Positions 1 to 8,444 are shown, numbered from the stretch's first letter. The stretch: DNA of 11,407 bases from Temnopleurus reevesii (GCA_036244855.1 BQKZ01009330.1:1-11407); one strand, 5' to 3'. Notes: a model not told the origin generated them from the letters alone. Program-made: numbers and translations.

Positions 1-146
1 AAAAAAAAAGAAAAGGCATGCCAATTTTTATTCCTTAAATAAGTAAAAAAAATGGAACTGCCAGCATTGTTGTTGAAATAGGACTTTTGAGACTTTTGAA
101 AATTTACATTTTTTTGCCTTTAATATGTTCTCACTACATTTCATAA

Positions 147-362
147 AATACATACCAACCTTTACGGACGCCCCTTTGTTTCTGTTAAATTCGATAGAGA
201 TATCAATTCTCATAAAATATTATTTTATATATCTGTGATTTCGACACGATTTTCGTTATATTATCGCAAAGATCCTATGTCAAAGAAAAATTAACATATA
301 TCCCCTTCCGAGTGCAGTTTTATTGAAAAGGGATAAATATTTCGTAAAGGTTGGTAGGTATT
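147..362. mobile_element. Small MITE-like element with terminal inverted repeats
   Basis: The ends are inverted repeats. Positions 151-166 read CATACCAACCTTTACG, and the reverse complement of 343-358 reads CCTACCAACCTTTACG, which is 15 of 16 identical. Including the flanking AATA/TATT, the match is 19 of 20. Each repeat is bordered by TA (149-150 and 359-360), as expected for a TA target-site duplication like that of Tc1/mariner-type non-autonomous elements. The interior of about 176 bp is AT-rich and has no coding potential. The family is not recognised. Two short inverted repeats about 180 bp apart could in principle be chance, but a near-perfect 20-base match makes this unlikely. Confidence 0.5.
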
Positions 363-388
363 GTCAATTAATGATTTTCTTTTTACAG

Positions 389-461
389 GTCGCACGGTGA
401 TCCGCAACCAGACTACTGCAGTTCTCTTCTCATAGAATTAGATATATTTTCGAAAAATTAA
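389..461 (+). other. Weak candidate terminal exon
   Basis: A pyrimidine-rich run ending in TTTTTACAG (380-388) looks like a splice acceptor. After one base (389), the frame starting at 390 stays open for 23 codons to TAA at 459-461. No polyadenylation signal, upstream exon or recognisable protein motif supports it. Such acceptor-plus-short-frame combinations are common by chance, so this is recorded only as a possibility. Confidence 0.12.
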
Positions 462-466
462 ATAGA

Positions 467-507
467 CTGCCATATCAATGCTCCCTTGCATTGCCTTACG
501 ATGGCAG
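467..507. repeat. Nested perfect hairpin
   Basis: CTGCCAT (467-473) pairs with ATGGCAG (501-507). Inside it, CAATGC (476-481) pairs with GCATTG around a 6-base loop. The two stems are in register except for asymmetric internal loops. This could form a small cruciform or RNA hairpin. No function can be assigned. Confidence 0.4.
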
Positions 508-700
508 CATTTCCCATTACATGACGTGACGAGTTATTGAATCGTCATACATTTAATTTGTCAAAATATGTCTAGCTCTTTTTCCTCTTATTTCAGCATT
601 TTTGAACAATTATCAAGTTTTAAGAATGTATACAGGTTCGAGGGACTGTGTCCTTTTGGTTGGCATCTACTTCATTATCCGCAAGTGTGTTTTCTTACAG

Positions 701-960
701 GATGTCATCACGCGATCCTCAAGGGCAGCTACCGCAGCACACTTCCGCAAGCACCATCCATCCTGCACCAGTCATCACCGGCACCGAAACACATCTCTTC
801 CTTTTCAAGGTGCACCAGGAGCGCAGCATGGACTTCCTATGCCGCAGAGAACATTTTCATATGCAGGAGACACGGGCAGACTTCATCACATGCAGCAGGG
901 AGTATCGTTCCTGGTAGGGGGAGAGGTACAGGTCACCCAGTCACCACCTGTCATTCCGGC
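701..960 (+). other. Weak exon-like stretch, frame interrupted
   Basis: A good acceptor (TTTTCTTACAG ending at 700) is followed by an ATG at 702 and sequence less AT-rich than its surroundings. The frame from 702 gives a Pro/Gln/Thr-rich peptide up to about residue 32. After about 800, the frame one base back looks more protein-like (Gly/Pro/Gln-rich to about 960) and stays open to 1084. The switch falls near CTTCCTTTTCAAG (797-809), which could be a splice donor (AAG|GTGCAC) or an acceptor. The readings are an internal frameshift in a decayed exon, two exons, or chance. No protein family is recognised. Confidence 0.18.
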
Positions 961-1228
961 ACCGTATCGAGGTGGCTCTTTCACTTGGTCACTTTATCCC
1001 ATTTCTTCACTTGCAGGAGTCATTCCTGACGTGACTTGGAAGGGTCTGGGAGGCATCAGAGCAGATCGGTGGTGTGAGGATTGAGTGCGTGTGTGTTTGT
1101 TGCTTCTGCTTTCATCCATTCCTTCCCCACTCATACCCAATTCACATTCAGATGTAGTCGAATCGTTCAATCCCCCTAGCGTTTGTCCACATTCTTGCCA
1201 TACATAAAACCAGGTTATAACAAAGTGT

Positions 1229-1657
1229 GCCTTTTGGGAGAGACCCTGATTTAGACATCTTTGCCAGCACCTCCTCTTGAGGAAAAAGATGTCTGAAGGG
1301 CTTGGCCATTCTTCTCGACTAGATTATTTTACATTGACGTAGCCACTCTGAAATGGTGACAGTCTGGCGACTGAGAATCATTTGAGAGGTGAAGTCAGGT
1401 GCACGAAAAGATTGAAAGCTGAAAATGAATAGGAAGCTATCCATTTTAAATGGATGCCCTTCTATTCATTGAATGCTCTCAATTTTTCTGTGTACCTGAT
1501 TTTATTTCTCATGTGACATCAGTCTCTAGACTCTAAGCACTTCGGAGGGACTCCGTTGATGTAAATAGTCTAGTCAGAATGTTTGCCCAGGTTTTTCAGA
1601 TGTTCTTCTTCTTTATGGAGTGAGGTAGAGTGTTGGTTGGTTTCTTTCCCGAAAGGC
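1229..1657. mobile_element. Long imperfect palindrome (fold-back/MITE-like), about 430 bp
   Basis: The two halves match as inverted repeats over almost their whole length, centred on the perfect palindrome ATCCATTT-T-AAATGGAT at 1439-1455. Matched blocks moving outward include TCAGGTGCAC with GTGTACCTGA, AGTCTGGCGACTGA with its counterpart near 1521-1535, the block around CTAGATTATTTTACATTGA (from about 1319) with its counterpart at about 1556-1576, AGATGTCTGAAGGGCTTGGC with its partner near 1588-1605, and GCCTTTTGGG (1229-1238) with CCCGAAAGGC (1648-1657). Small indels are needed. Identity is roughly 65-75 percent by eye. There is no coding potential. A transcript would fold into one long hairpin. 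The likely origin is a decayed fold-back or hairpin MITE. Confidence 0.65.
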
Positions 1658-1742
1658 TACATATCCATACCATAAAATCGATTGATTTTCCTAATCATTC
1701 AAGAACAAAGATACATGAAAGGTTTCTTTAGTGGTATTCTCG

Positions 1743-1789
1743 TTTACAGAGCACCCTGGTCCGTTTTCTTTGACCGGATGCTCTGTAAA
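1743..1789. repeat. Compact hairpin with 11-bp perfect stem
   Basis: TTTACAGAGCA (1743-1753) is the exact reverse complement of TGCTCTGTAAA (1779-1789). Inside, GGTC and GACC add a second four-pair stem around a pyrimidine-rich loop. It lies in a region with no other recognised feature. It could be a remnant of a small inverted-repeat element or a structured transcript. Nothing shows that it is expressed. Confidence 0.45.
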
Positions 1790-1939
1790 TGAATAGATCA
1801 TTTCTCAAAACCTACATGTATCGGAACAATGAAGGTACAGGGGAAAGTTCACAATTCCCCCTATTACCTTGGTAACATAACACCAGTCACCATCTAAACT
1901 AATACCGCAGGTCCAGCCTATGGACGATAATCTGTCATT

Positions 1940-4570
1940 GGACCTCATAGTCCTCTTGTACACAACATCAAATATCACCTCTTGGGACTTCACCATCAGT
2001 CCTTCTCCGAGGAACATCAAACATCCCCATCTCTTCAAGGACATCACCACCAGTACCTCCCTAAAGGCCGATTAGCAACTGTGCGCTTTCGCCTGAGTCA
2101 GCCTAGCCTTTTTGAAAATGAAAACAGCTTCCTGAGCTCACATATACGGGGATCAGACAGTGGACTGCCGATCGGCTTGGGTTCGACGGACTGCAAGCTG
2201 AAAGTCAGTCCTTCGTCTGATCCGCGTATTTGTGAGACCAGTGACTGTTTTCAATTTAAAAATGGTTGGGCCGACTCAGGGGCTTATGTCGCAAAGTTAT
2301 GAGTCGGTCATTAGAGAAGGACTTGTGAGGATATTATTGCAGAGATGGGGCGTTCGGTGTTGGTGTGAGTCGGAATTTAGTTTGATCGAATGTCCGATCT
2401 CAGGACTTCATCATCTGTCCTGCTGTTAGCAACATCAAAAGTCCTCTCTCGGGACTTCACCATTTGTCTCCCTCTAAGCAACATCGGATATCCCCTCTCG
2501 GAAATTCAACATCAGTCCCACTTTGAGAAACATCAAACATCTCTCGGGACTTCACTATCAGTCCCCCTCTCAGTAACATCGGACATCCTCTCTCGGGACT
2601 TCAACATCTGTCCCCCGATGAGGACCATCGAGCATCCTCTGTCGGGACTTGACCATCAGTCCCCCTCTGAGCAACATTGAGCGTCCTCTGTCGGGACTTC
2701 ATCATCAGTCCCCCTCTGTGGAACATTGAACGTCCTCTCTCGGGACTTCAACATCAGTCCTCAGATGAGGAACATCGAACATCCTCTCTCTGGACTTCAT
2801 CATCAGTCCCCTCTGAGGAACATCGAACTTCCTCTTTCTGGACTTCACCATCGGTAGCGCTCTAAGGAACATTGAACGTCCTCTCTCGAGACTTGACCAT
2901 AAGTCCCCCTCTTTGGAAAATCGAACATCCTCTCTTGGGACTTGACCATCAGTCCCCCTCTGAGGAACATCGAACGTCCTCTCTCGGGACTTGACCATCA
3001 GTCCCCCTCTGAGGAACATCGAACGTCCTCTCTCCGGACTTCACCATCAGACCCCCTCTTTGGAACATCGAACGTCCTCTATCGGGACTTCACCATCAGT
3101 CCCCCTCTGAGGAACATCGAACATACTCTCTTGGGACTTGACCATCAATTCCCCTCTGAGGAACATCGAACGTCGTCTCTCGGGACTTGACCGTCAGTCC
3201 CCCTCTGAGAAACATCGAATGTCCTCTCTCGGGACTTGACCATCAGTCCCCCTCTTTGGAACATCAAACGTTCTCTCTCGGGACTTGACCATCATTTCCC
3301 CTCTGTGGAACATTGAACTTCCTCTCTCGGGACTTTACCATCAGTCCCCCTCTGAGGAACATCGAACTTCCTTTCTCAGGACTTCACCATCAGTCCCCCT
3401 CTGAGGAACATCGAACGTCCTCTCTCGGGACTTGACCATCAGTCCCCCTCTGAGGAACATCGAACCTCCTCTCTCGGGACTTGACCATCAGTCCCCCTCT
3501 GTGGAACATCGAATATCCTCTCTCTGGACTTGACCATCATTCCCCTCTTTGGAACATCGAACCTCCTCTCTCGGGACTTGACCATCAGTCCCTTTCTTTT
3601 TAACATGAAACGTCCTCTCTCGGCACTTGACCATCTGTCCCCCTCTCAGGAACATCAAACTTCCTCTCTCGAGACTTCGCCTTCGGTCCCCCTCTGTGGA
3701 ACATCGAACGTCCTCTCTCAGGATTTTGCCATCAGCCCCTCTCAGGAACATTGAGCATCTTTTCTCGGGACTTTACCATCAGCCCCCCTTTCAGGAACAT
3801 TGTACGCCCTCTTTCGGGACTTCACCCTCAGTTCCCCACTGAGCAACATCGAACATTCTCTCTTGGGACTTGAACTTCAGGCCCCCACTGAGGAACATCA
3901 AACATCCTTTCAATGGACTTGACCGTCAGTGACCCTCTGAAGAGCATCAAACATTCTCTCTTATGACTTGGCCATTAGTCCTCCTCTCAGGTACATCAAA
4001 ACGTCCTCTCCCGGGACCTGACCATCAGTCCCCCTCTGAAGGACATCGAACATCCTCTCTTGGGACTTGAACATCAGTCCCGCTCTAAGGAACAACAAAC
4101 ATTCTCTCTCGGGACTTGACCGCCAGTCCCACTCTCAGGGATATCAACTGTCCTCTCTCGGGACTTCAAAACCAGTTCCCCTCGAAGGAACATCAAACGT
4201 CCTCTTTTGGGATTTTATCATCAGTCCTCCTCTCAGGAACATCGAACATTCTCTCTCGGGACTTGACCATTAATCCCCCTTTCAGGAATATTGAACATCT
4301 TCTTCCGGGACTTCACCATCGGTCCCCCTCTGTGGAACATCGAACATTCTCTCTAGGGACTTGACCATCAGTCCCCCTATCAGGAATAGCGAGCATCCTC
4401 TTCCGGGACTTCCCCATCAGCCCCCCCTCTGAGGAACATCGAACATCCTCTCCCGGGATTTCACCATCAGTCCCCCTCTGAGGAACATCGAACATCTTCT
4501 ATTGGGACTTCACCATCAGTCCCCCTATGAGGAACATCAAACGGCTCCTCTCGGGACCTTATCATCAGTC
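1940..4570 (+). repeat. Minisatellite array A, 49-bp unit
   Basis: Successive AACATC motifs recur every 49 bases (for example 3407, 3456 and 3505). A typical unit has AACATCGAACGTCC, then TCTCTC, then the dyad GGGACT-N8-AGTCCC (loop TGACCATC or TCACCATC), then CCCTCTGAGG. About 45 units lie between 2385 and 4580. Two or three degenerate units (about 1940-2062) precede a fold-back insertion. Units differ at many sites and some have small indels. Because 49 is not a multiple of three, no reading frame survives more than a few units, so coding is excluded. The last unit (4533-4580) has an A-type left half and a B-type right half and is 48 bases long, marking the transition to array B. Confidence 0.93.
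2010..2363. mobile_element. Fold-back structure within array A, carrying an inverted array unit
   Basis: The arms are inverted repeats centred near 2187. ATACGGGGATCAGAC (2144-2158) matches the reverse complement of 2215-2229 at 14 of 15 bases. Further out, CCTGAGTCAGCC (about 2092) matches the reverse complement of the stretch ending near 2281, both followed by a GAAAACAG block. Still further out, 2010-2087 aligns with the reverse complement of roughly 2286-2363; the inner 58 columns are about 70 percent identical without gaps. The outermost part of the left arm is an array A unit, so the right arm holds the same unit in reverse orientation (about 2308-2372) before the array resumes in plus orientation at about 2385. 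Possible explanations are a fold-back transposon whose terminal repeats contain the 49-bp unit, or an inverted duplication at the array edge. Confidence 0.6.
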
Positions 4571-5252
4571 CCCTGTAAGCAACATGAAATGCCCCCTTTT
4601 GGGACTTTACCATCAGTCCCCTGTAAGCAACATGAATTGCCCCCTTTTGGGACTTTACCATCAGTCCCCTGTAGCAACATGAATTGCCCCCTTTTGGGAG
4701 TTTTCCATCAATCCCCTGTAAGCAACATGAAATGCCCCCGTTTGGGACTTTTCCATCAGTCCCCTGTATGCAACATGAAATGTCCCCTTTTGGGACTTTA
4801 CCACCAGTCCCCTGTAAGCACATGAAATGCCCCCTTTTGGGACTTTACCTTCCCGGACCTGTAAGCAACATGAAATGCCCTCTTTTGGGACTTTACCATC
4901 AGTCCCCTGTAAGCAACATAAAATGCCCCCTTTTGGGATTTTTCCATCAGTCCCCTGTAAGCAACATGAATTGCCCCCTTTTGGGACTTTACCATCAGTC
5001 CCCTGTAAGCAACATGAAATGCCCTCTTTTGGGACTGTACCATCAATCCCCTGTAAGCAACAAGAAATGTCCCCTTTTGGGACTTTACCACCAGTCCCCT
5101 GTAAGCAACATGAAATGCCCCCTTTAGGGACTTTACCATCCCGGACCTGTAAGCAACATGAAATGCCCTCTTTTGGGACTTTACCATTAATCCCCTGTAA
5201 ACAACATGAAATGCCCTCTTTTGGAACTTTTCCATTGGTCCCCTGTAAGCAA
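4571..5252 (+). repeat. Minisatellite array B, 48-bp unit
   Basis: About 14 units recur every 48 bases (AACATG at 4581 and 4629, and so on). The unit has AACATGAAATGCCCCC, then TTTT, then GGGACT-TTACCATC-AGTCCC, then CCTGTAAGC. It aligns with array A across its whole length. The main differences are CCTGTAAGC in place of CCCTCTGAGG, which shortens it by one base, and CCCCCTTTT in place of the TCCTCTCTC region. One base is missing near 4819. Because 48 is divisible by three, several frames stay open; this is a by-product of the period. Variant units recur 288 bases apart, suggesting a six-unit higher-order duplication. Confidence 0.93.
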
Positions 5253-5253
5253 G

Positions 5254-6455
5254 TACCATCATTCCACTCATGAGCTGCCTCCTAATGGAAAATACCATCA
5301 TTCCACTCATGAGCTGCCTCCTAATGGAAAATACCCTAATTCCACTCTTGAGCTGCCTCGTAATGGAAAATACCACCATTCCACTCATGAGCTGCCTCCT
5401 AATGGAAAATACCATCATTCCACTTATGAGCTGCCTCCTAATGGAAAATACCATCATTCCACTTATGAGCTGCCTCCTAATGGAAAATACCATCATTCCA
5501 CTTATGAGCTGCCTCCTAATGGAAAATACCATCATTCCACTTATGAGCTGCCTCCTAATGGAAAATACCATCATTCCACTTATGAGCTGCCTCCTAATGG
5601 AAAATACCATCATTCCACTTATGAGCTGCCTCCTAATGGAAAATACCATCATTCCACTTATGAGCTGCCTCCTAATGGAAAATACCATCATTCCACATAT
5701 GAGCTGCCTCCTAATGGAAAATACCATCATTCCACTTTTGAGCTGCCTCCTAATGGAAAATACCATCATTCCACTCATGAGCTGCCTCCTAATGGAAAAT
5801 ACTATCATTCCACTCATGAGCTGCCTCCTAATGGAAAATACCATCATTCCACTCATGAGCTGCCTCCTAATGGAAAATACCATCATTCCACTCATGAGCT
5901 GCCTCCTAATGGAAAATACCATCATTCCACTCATGAGCTGCCTCCTAATGGAAAATACCATCATTCCACTCATGAGCTGCCTCCTAATGGAAAATACCAT
6001 CATTCCACTCATGAGCTGCCTCCTAATGGAAAATACCATCATTCCACTCATGAGCTGCCTCCTAATGGAAAATACCATCATTCCACTCATGAGCTGCCTC
6101 CTAATGGAAAATACCATCATTCCACTCATGAGCTGCCTCCTAATGGAAAATACCATCATTCCACTCATGAGCTGCCTCCTAATGGAAAATACCATCATTC
6201 CACTCATGAGCTGCCTCCTAATGGAAAATACCATCATTCCACTCATGAGCTGCCTCCTAATGGAAAATACCATCATTCCACTCATGAGCTGCCTCCTAAT
6301 GGAAAATACCATCATTCCACTCTTGAACTATCTCCTTATGGAAAATACCATCATTCCACTCTTGAGCTATCTCCTTATGGAAAATACAATCATTCCACTC
6401 GGGAGCTATCTCCTTATGGAAAATACAATCATATTCCACTCTTGAGCCGCCTAAT
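5254..6455 (+). repeat. Minisatellite array C, 39-bp unit, about 31 copies
   Basis: Units start at TACCATCATTCCACT every 39 bases (5254, 5293, 5332 and so on to 6424), giving 30 full copies and one partial. The rest of the unit is CATGAGCTGCCTCCTAATGG plus AAAA. Copies from 5410 to about 5682 share CTTATGAG. Copies from 5839 to 6306 are twelve identical repeats with CTCATGAG. The first few and the last four are divergent (CTTGAACTATCTCCTTATGG near 6325, for example). A homogeneous core with degenerate edges is typical of turnover by unequal exchange. The array is open in two plus frames and at least one minus frame simply because 39 is divisible by three. The CTCATGAG core of the unit is itself palindromic. 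Confidence 0.96.
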
Positions 6456-6460
6456 ACCGT

Positions 6461-6860
6461 TTGTCACGTTTCCTTGCTACTGTCTTGTTCAATGTCTTCT
6501 TATTTGAGCAAATAATAGGCAACAAACTTTATAGAATAACTTCATTTGGCAATTAATAATAGGGAATTATCATCTTCTTCAAAAGCTGCTTTAGGTAGCC
6601 AATGGAAAATTCAACCATGTGCATTCCGAAATAATAATGAATTAAAGCGTTGAAATTGCACATATCATGGCATTAAATCTAATAGCCTTTTACTTAACTA
6701 GAACGTACTAATGCCATAACAGTCTTGTCATAGGCGTAGTATACTGTTGGGTTGATGGGTTATTTTCTTCGGACAATGACTCGCCCCTCTATAACGCGAC
6801 AAGAACACTCTGTCGTCGCTCCACAGACATACTAGAGGGCGCTTCAAGAATCTGTAATTG
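6461..6860. other. Unique AT-rich spacer with one short inverted repeat
   Basis: No coding frame, RNA gene or tandem repeat is seen. ATGGCATTA (6667-6675) and TAATGCCAT (6709-6717) are perfect 9-base inverted repeats 33 bases apart. A short GC-richer stretch at about 6780-6845 has no recognised content. Confidence 0.5.
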
Positions 6861-7122
6861 GCACAAATTCAATCGATGTCTTCAATTGTTGAAAATAAGA
6901 TGTCTAAAATCTTGCTTATATACCGGTTTTTATTTGCAAAATATCCCGGTATTTGACGAGCTCAACCCGTTGAATACGAAATGTTCGGTAATTATCATGT
7001 TACTACGGAGTTAGAGTTCAACTCTGTTTTTGCATCAGCTGGGATTGAAAACTCATTCGAGTCAAAAGTGACCCGCTTTCCGAGTCACTCTGATTCGTCG
7101 AGTAGACTCCATTTGATACCAC
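6861..7122 (+). repeat. Duplicated segment, copy 1
   Basis: This segment matches 7332-7602. The first 96 bases are identical (6861-6956). After that come scattered substitutions and one net 9-base length difference near 6990. Similarity ends abruptly after ATTTGATACCAC at 7122. Visible divergence beyond the identical block is a few percent to ten percent. It has no coding content. The following 7123-7330 is specific to this copy and ends at the ambiguous base. Confidence 0.9.
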
Positions 7123-7330
7123 ATTACAAAGAGTGCGCGGACATCTTCCATAGGAAACGAGCGTTCTTAAAGCACCGCACAGAGCGCACAATCAGGTATA
7201 GGACTTATACACGGACTCTCGACTTTACGAACTCATATCTCCCAGAATATGTCTTTTCGCTTAAATGCACCTGGTTTTCATACAAATCTAGATTTCAAGC
7301 TTGCTCTAGATACCTCATTTGTAGAGTTTT

Positions 7331-7331
7331 N
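7331..7331. other. Single ambiguous base at a probable contig join
   Basis: The only n in the window lies immediately before copy 2 of the duplicated segment. A one-base gap at the exact start of a repeated segment points to two contigs or allelic sequences placed end to end by the assembler. Confidence 0.85.
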
Positions 7332-7602
7332 GCACAAATTCAATCGATGTCTTCAATTGTTGAAAATAAGATGTCTAAAATCTTGCTTATATACCGGTTT
7401 TTATTTGCAAAATATCCCGGTATTTGATGAGCTCAACCCGTTGAATACCAAATATTCTGTATTTTATCATACACTCTCATTACTACGGAGTTAAAGTTCA
7501 ACTCTGTTTTCTCATCAGCTGGGATTTAAAACTCATTCGAGTCAAAAGTGACCCGCTTTCCGAGTCACTCTGATTCGTCGAGTAGACTCCATTTGATTCC
7601 AC
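7332..7602 (+). repeat. Duplicated segment, copy 2
   Basis: This begins directly after the n with the same bases as 6861 and continues as the second copy for 271 bases. Unlike copy 1, it runs on smoothly into the GAGTCA-rich sequence, which shares motifs with its own 3' part. Copy 2 therefore looks like the contiguous version of the locus. Confidence 0.9.
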
Positions 7603-8022
7603 CTTTCCGAGTCAAAACAACTTGTCAATGTGAGTCACTTCAATTTGAATTTCGATCTCCAGAGTCAAACTCGGAAGTCGCTTGAGCTAGAATTCAAAAT
7701 CATTCTAGTTAAAATGACCCGCTTTCTGAGTCACTTTGATTCTTGTTGAATAGGTTCTCATTTGATATCATAATACCTTTCCGAGTCAAAACGGCTTGTC
7801 TCGAGTCACTGGAGTTTGAATTGCCATCTACGGAATCAAAATCATTCTAGTCAAAGCGACCCACTTTCCGACCATTGCCGAGTCACTTTGATTTGTGCGC
7901 TACACAAGGAGCCAATTGATAACATCACAGCTTTCTGAGTCAAAGCGACTCGCGAATCTTTTCGAGTCGGAATAGAGCTGGCTCTCAACTGACGCTGCTC
8001 CGAGTCAAATTTAACTCGCAGA
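7535..8022 (+). repeat. Degenerate repeat region dense in GAGTCA motifs
   Basis: GAGTC occurs about a dozen times on the plus strand here, mostly as GAGTCAAA followed roughly 20 bases later by GAGTCACT (7540/7560, 7607/7631, 7793/7812, with decayed pairs at about 7706/7728 and 7847/7879). The surrounding words ATTCTAGTCAAA, GACCCGCTTTC and CATTTGAT recur, giving a degenerate tandem structure with irregular spacing of about 45-90 bases inside a longer unit of about 150 bases. Three copies are perfect TGAGTCA sites (7631, 7727, 7936), the consensus bound by AP-1/bZIP factors. The region may be a decayed repeat family or a clustered binding region. No gene is visible. Confidence 0.6.
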
Positions 8023-8440
8023 ATTAGGAGTGGAGGTAATATCTAGGAAATACCATCAACATAATTATTGCGAACTGTTTAATGATAGCACCAACTTAAC
8101 AAACCTATTGTAGCAGATTAGCTAATATTGCCTCTTAACGAAGATCAATCTCAACTTTTTATTTTATTCTCACATTTCAAAAGGATTATTAGGGCTAAAT
8201 TAAAGTAGAGGATTAAAATTGAAATTTTAAAATTGATTCGAAAAAGTACAAACAAAAACTTTGGGAAATGTTTTTTTTTTTTCGTGGTTTCTTTTTATTC
8301 AATTGACCAAGTTCTACCAAAATTCTAAAATTGGGATAGGTAAAAAATTATAAGTTAGGGCTCAAATCGATCGAAAAATCAGGCTTAGTAATTCGGGAAT
8401 GATCTACCTGTTTATACACTGTGATCATTGTGGTTACACC
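8023..8440. other. AT-rich non-coding stretch
   Basis: No open frame, RNA gene or clear repeat is seen. A 12-base T run lies at 8271-8282. Confidence 0.5.
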
Positions 8441-8444
8441 GAGT

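Noticed and set aside
28..213. 61-codon minus-strand frame
   Set aside because: It is in AT-rich DNA and runs into the inverted-repeat element, with no protein-like composition.
2390..4364. Several 60-106-codon frames in array A on both strands
   Set aside because: The 49-bp period shifts frame at each unit; these are shadows of the repeat.
4798..6315. 505-codon minus-strand open frame through arrays B and C
   Set aside because: It is open only because 48 and 39 are divisible by three. It crosses two different arrays and has no domain other than the repeats.
1940..6455. CRISPR array
   Set aside because: Units are contiguous with no unique spacers, copies drift gradually, no cas-like genes are present, and the context is eukaryotic.
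5206..6507. 433-codon plus-strand open frame with a 13-residue repeat (HELPPNGKYHHST)
   Set aside because: It follows from a 39-bp unit with no stop in that frame. A second plus frame and a minus frame are equally open. The common CTT/CTC variant changes the residue here (Tyr/His), and nothing suggests codon-level constraint, a splice context or a promoter.
6981..7494. Open frames across the duplicated segment
   Set aside because: They run through the ambiguous base at 7331 and through non-coding repeat DNA, and no motif is visible.
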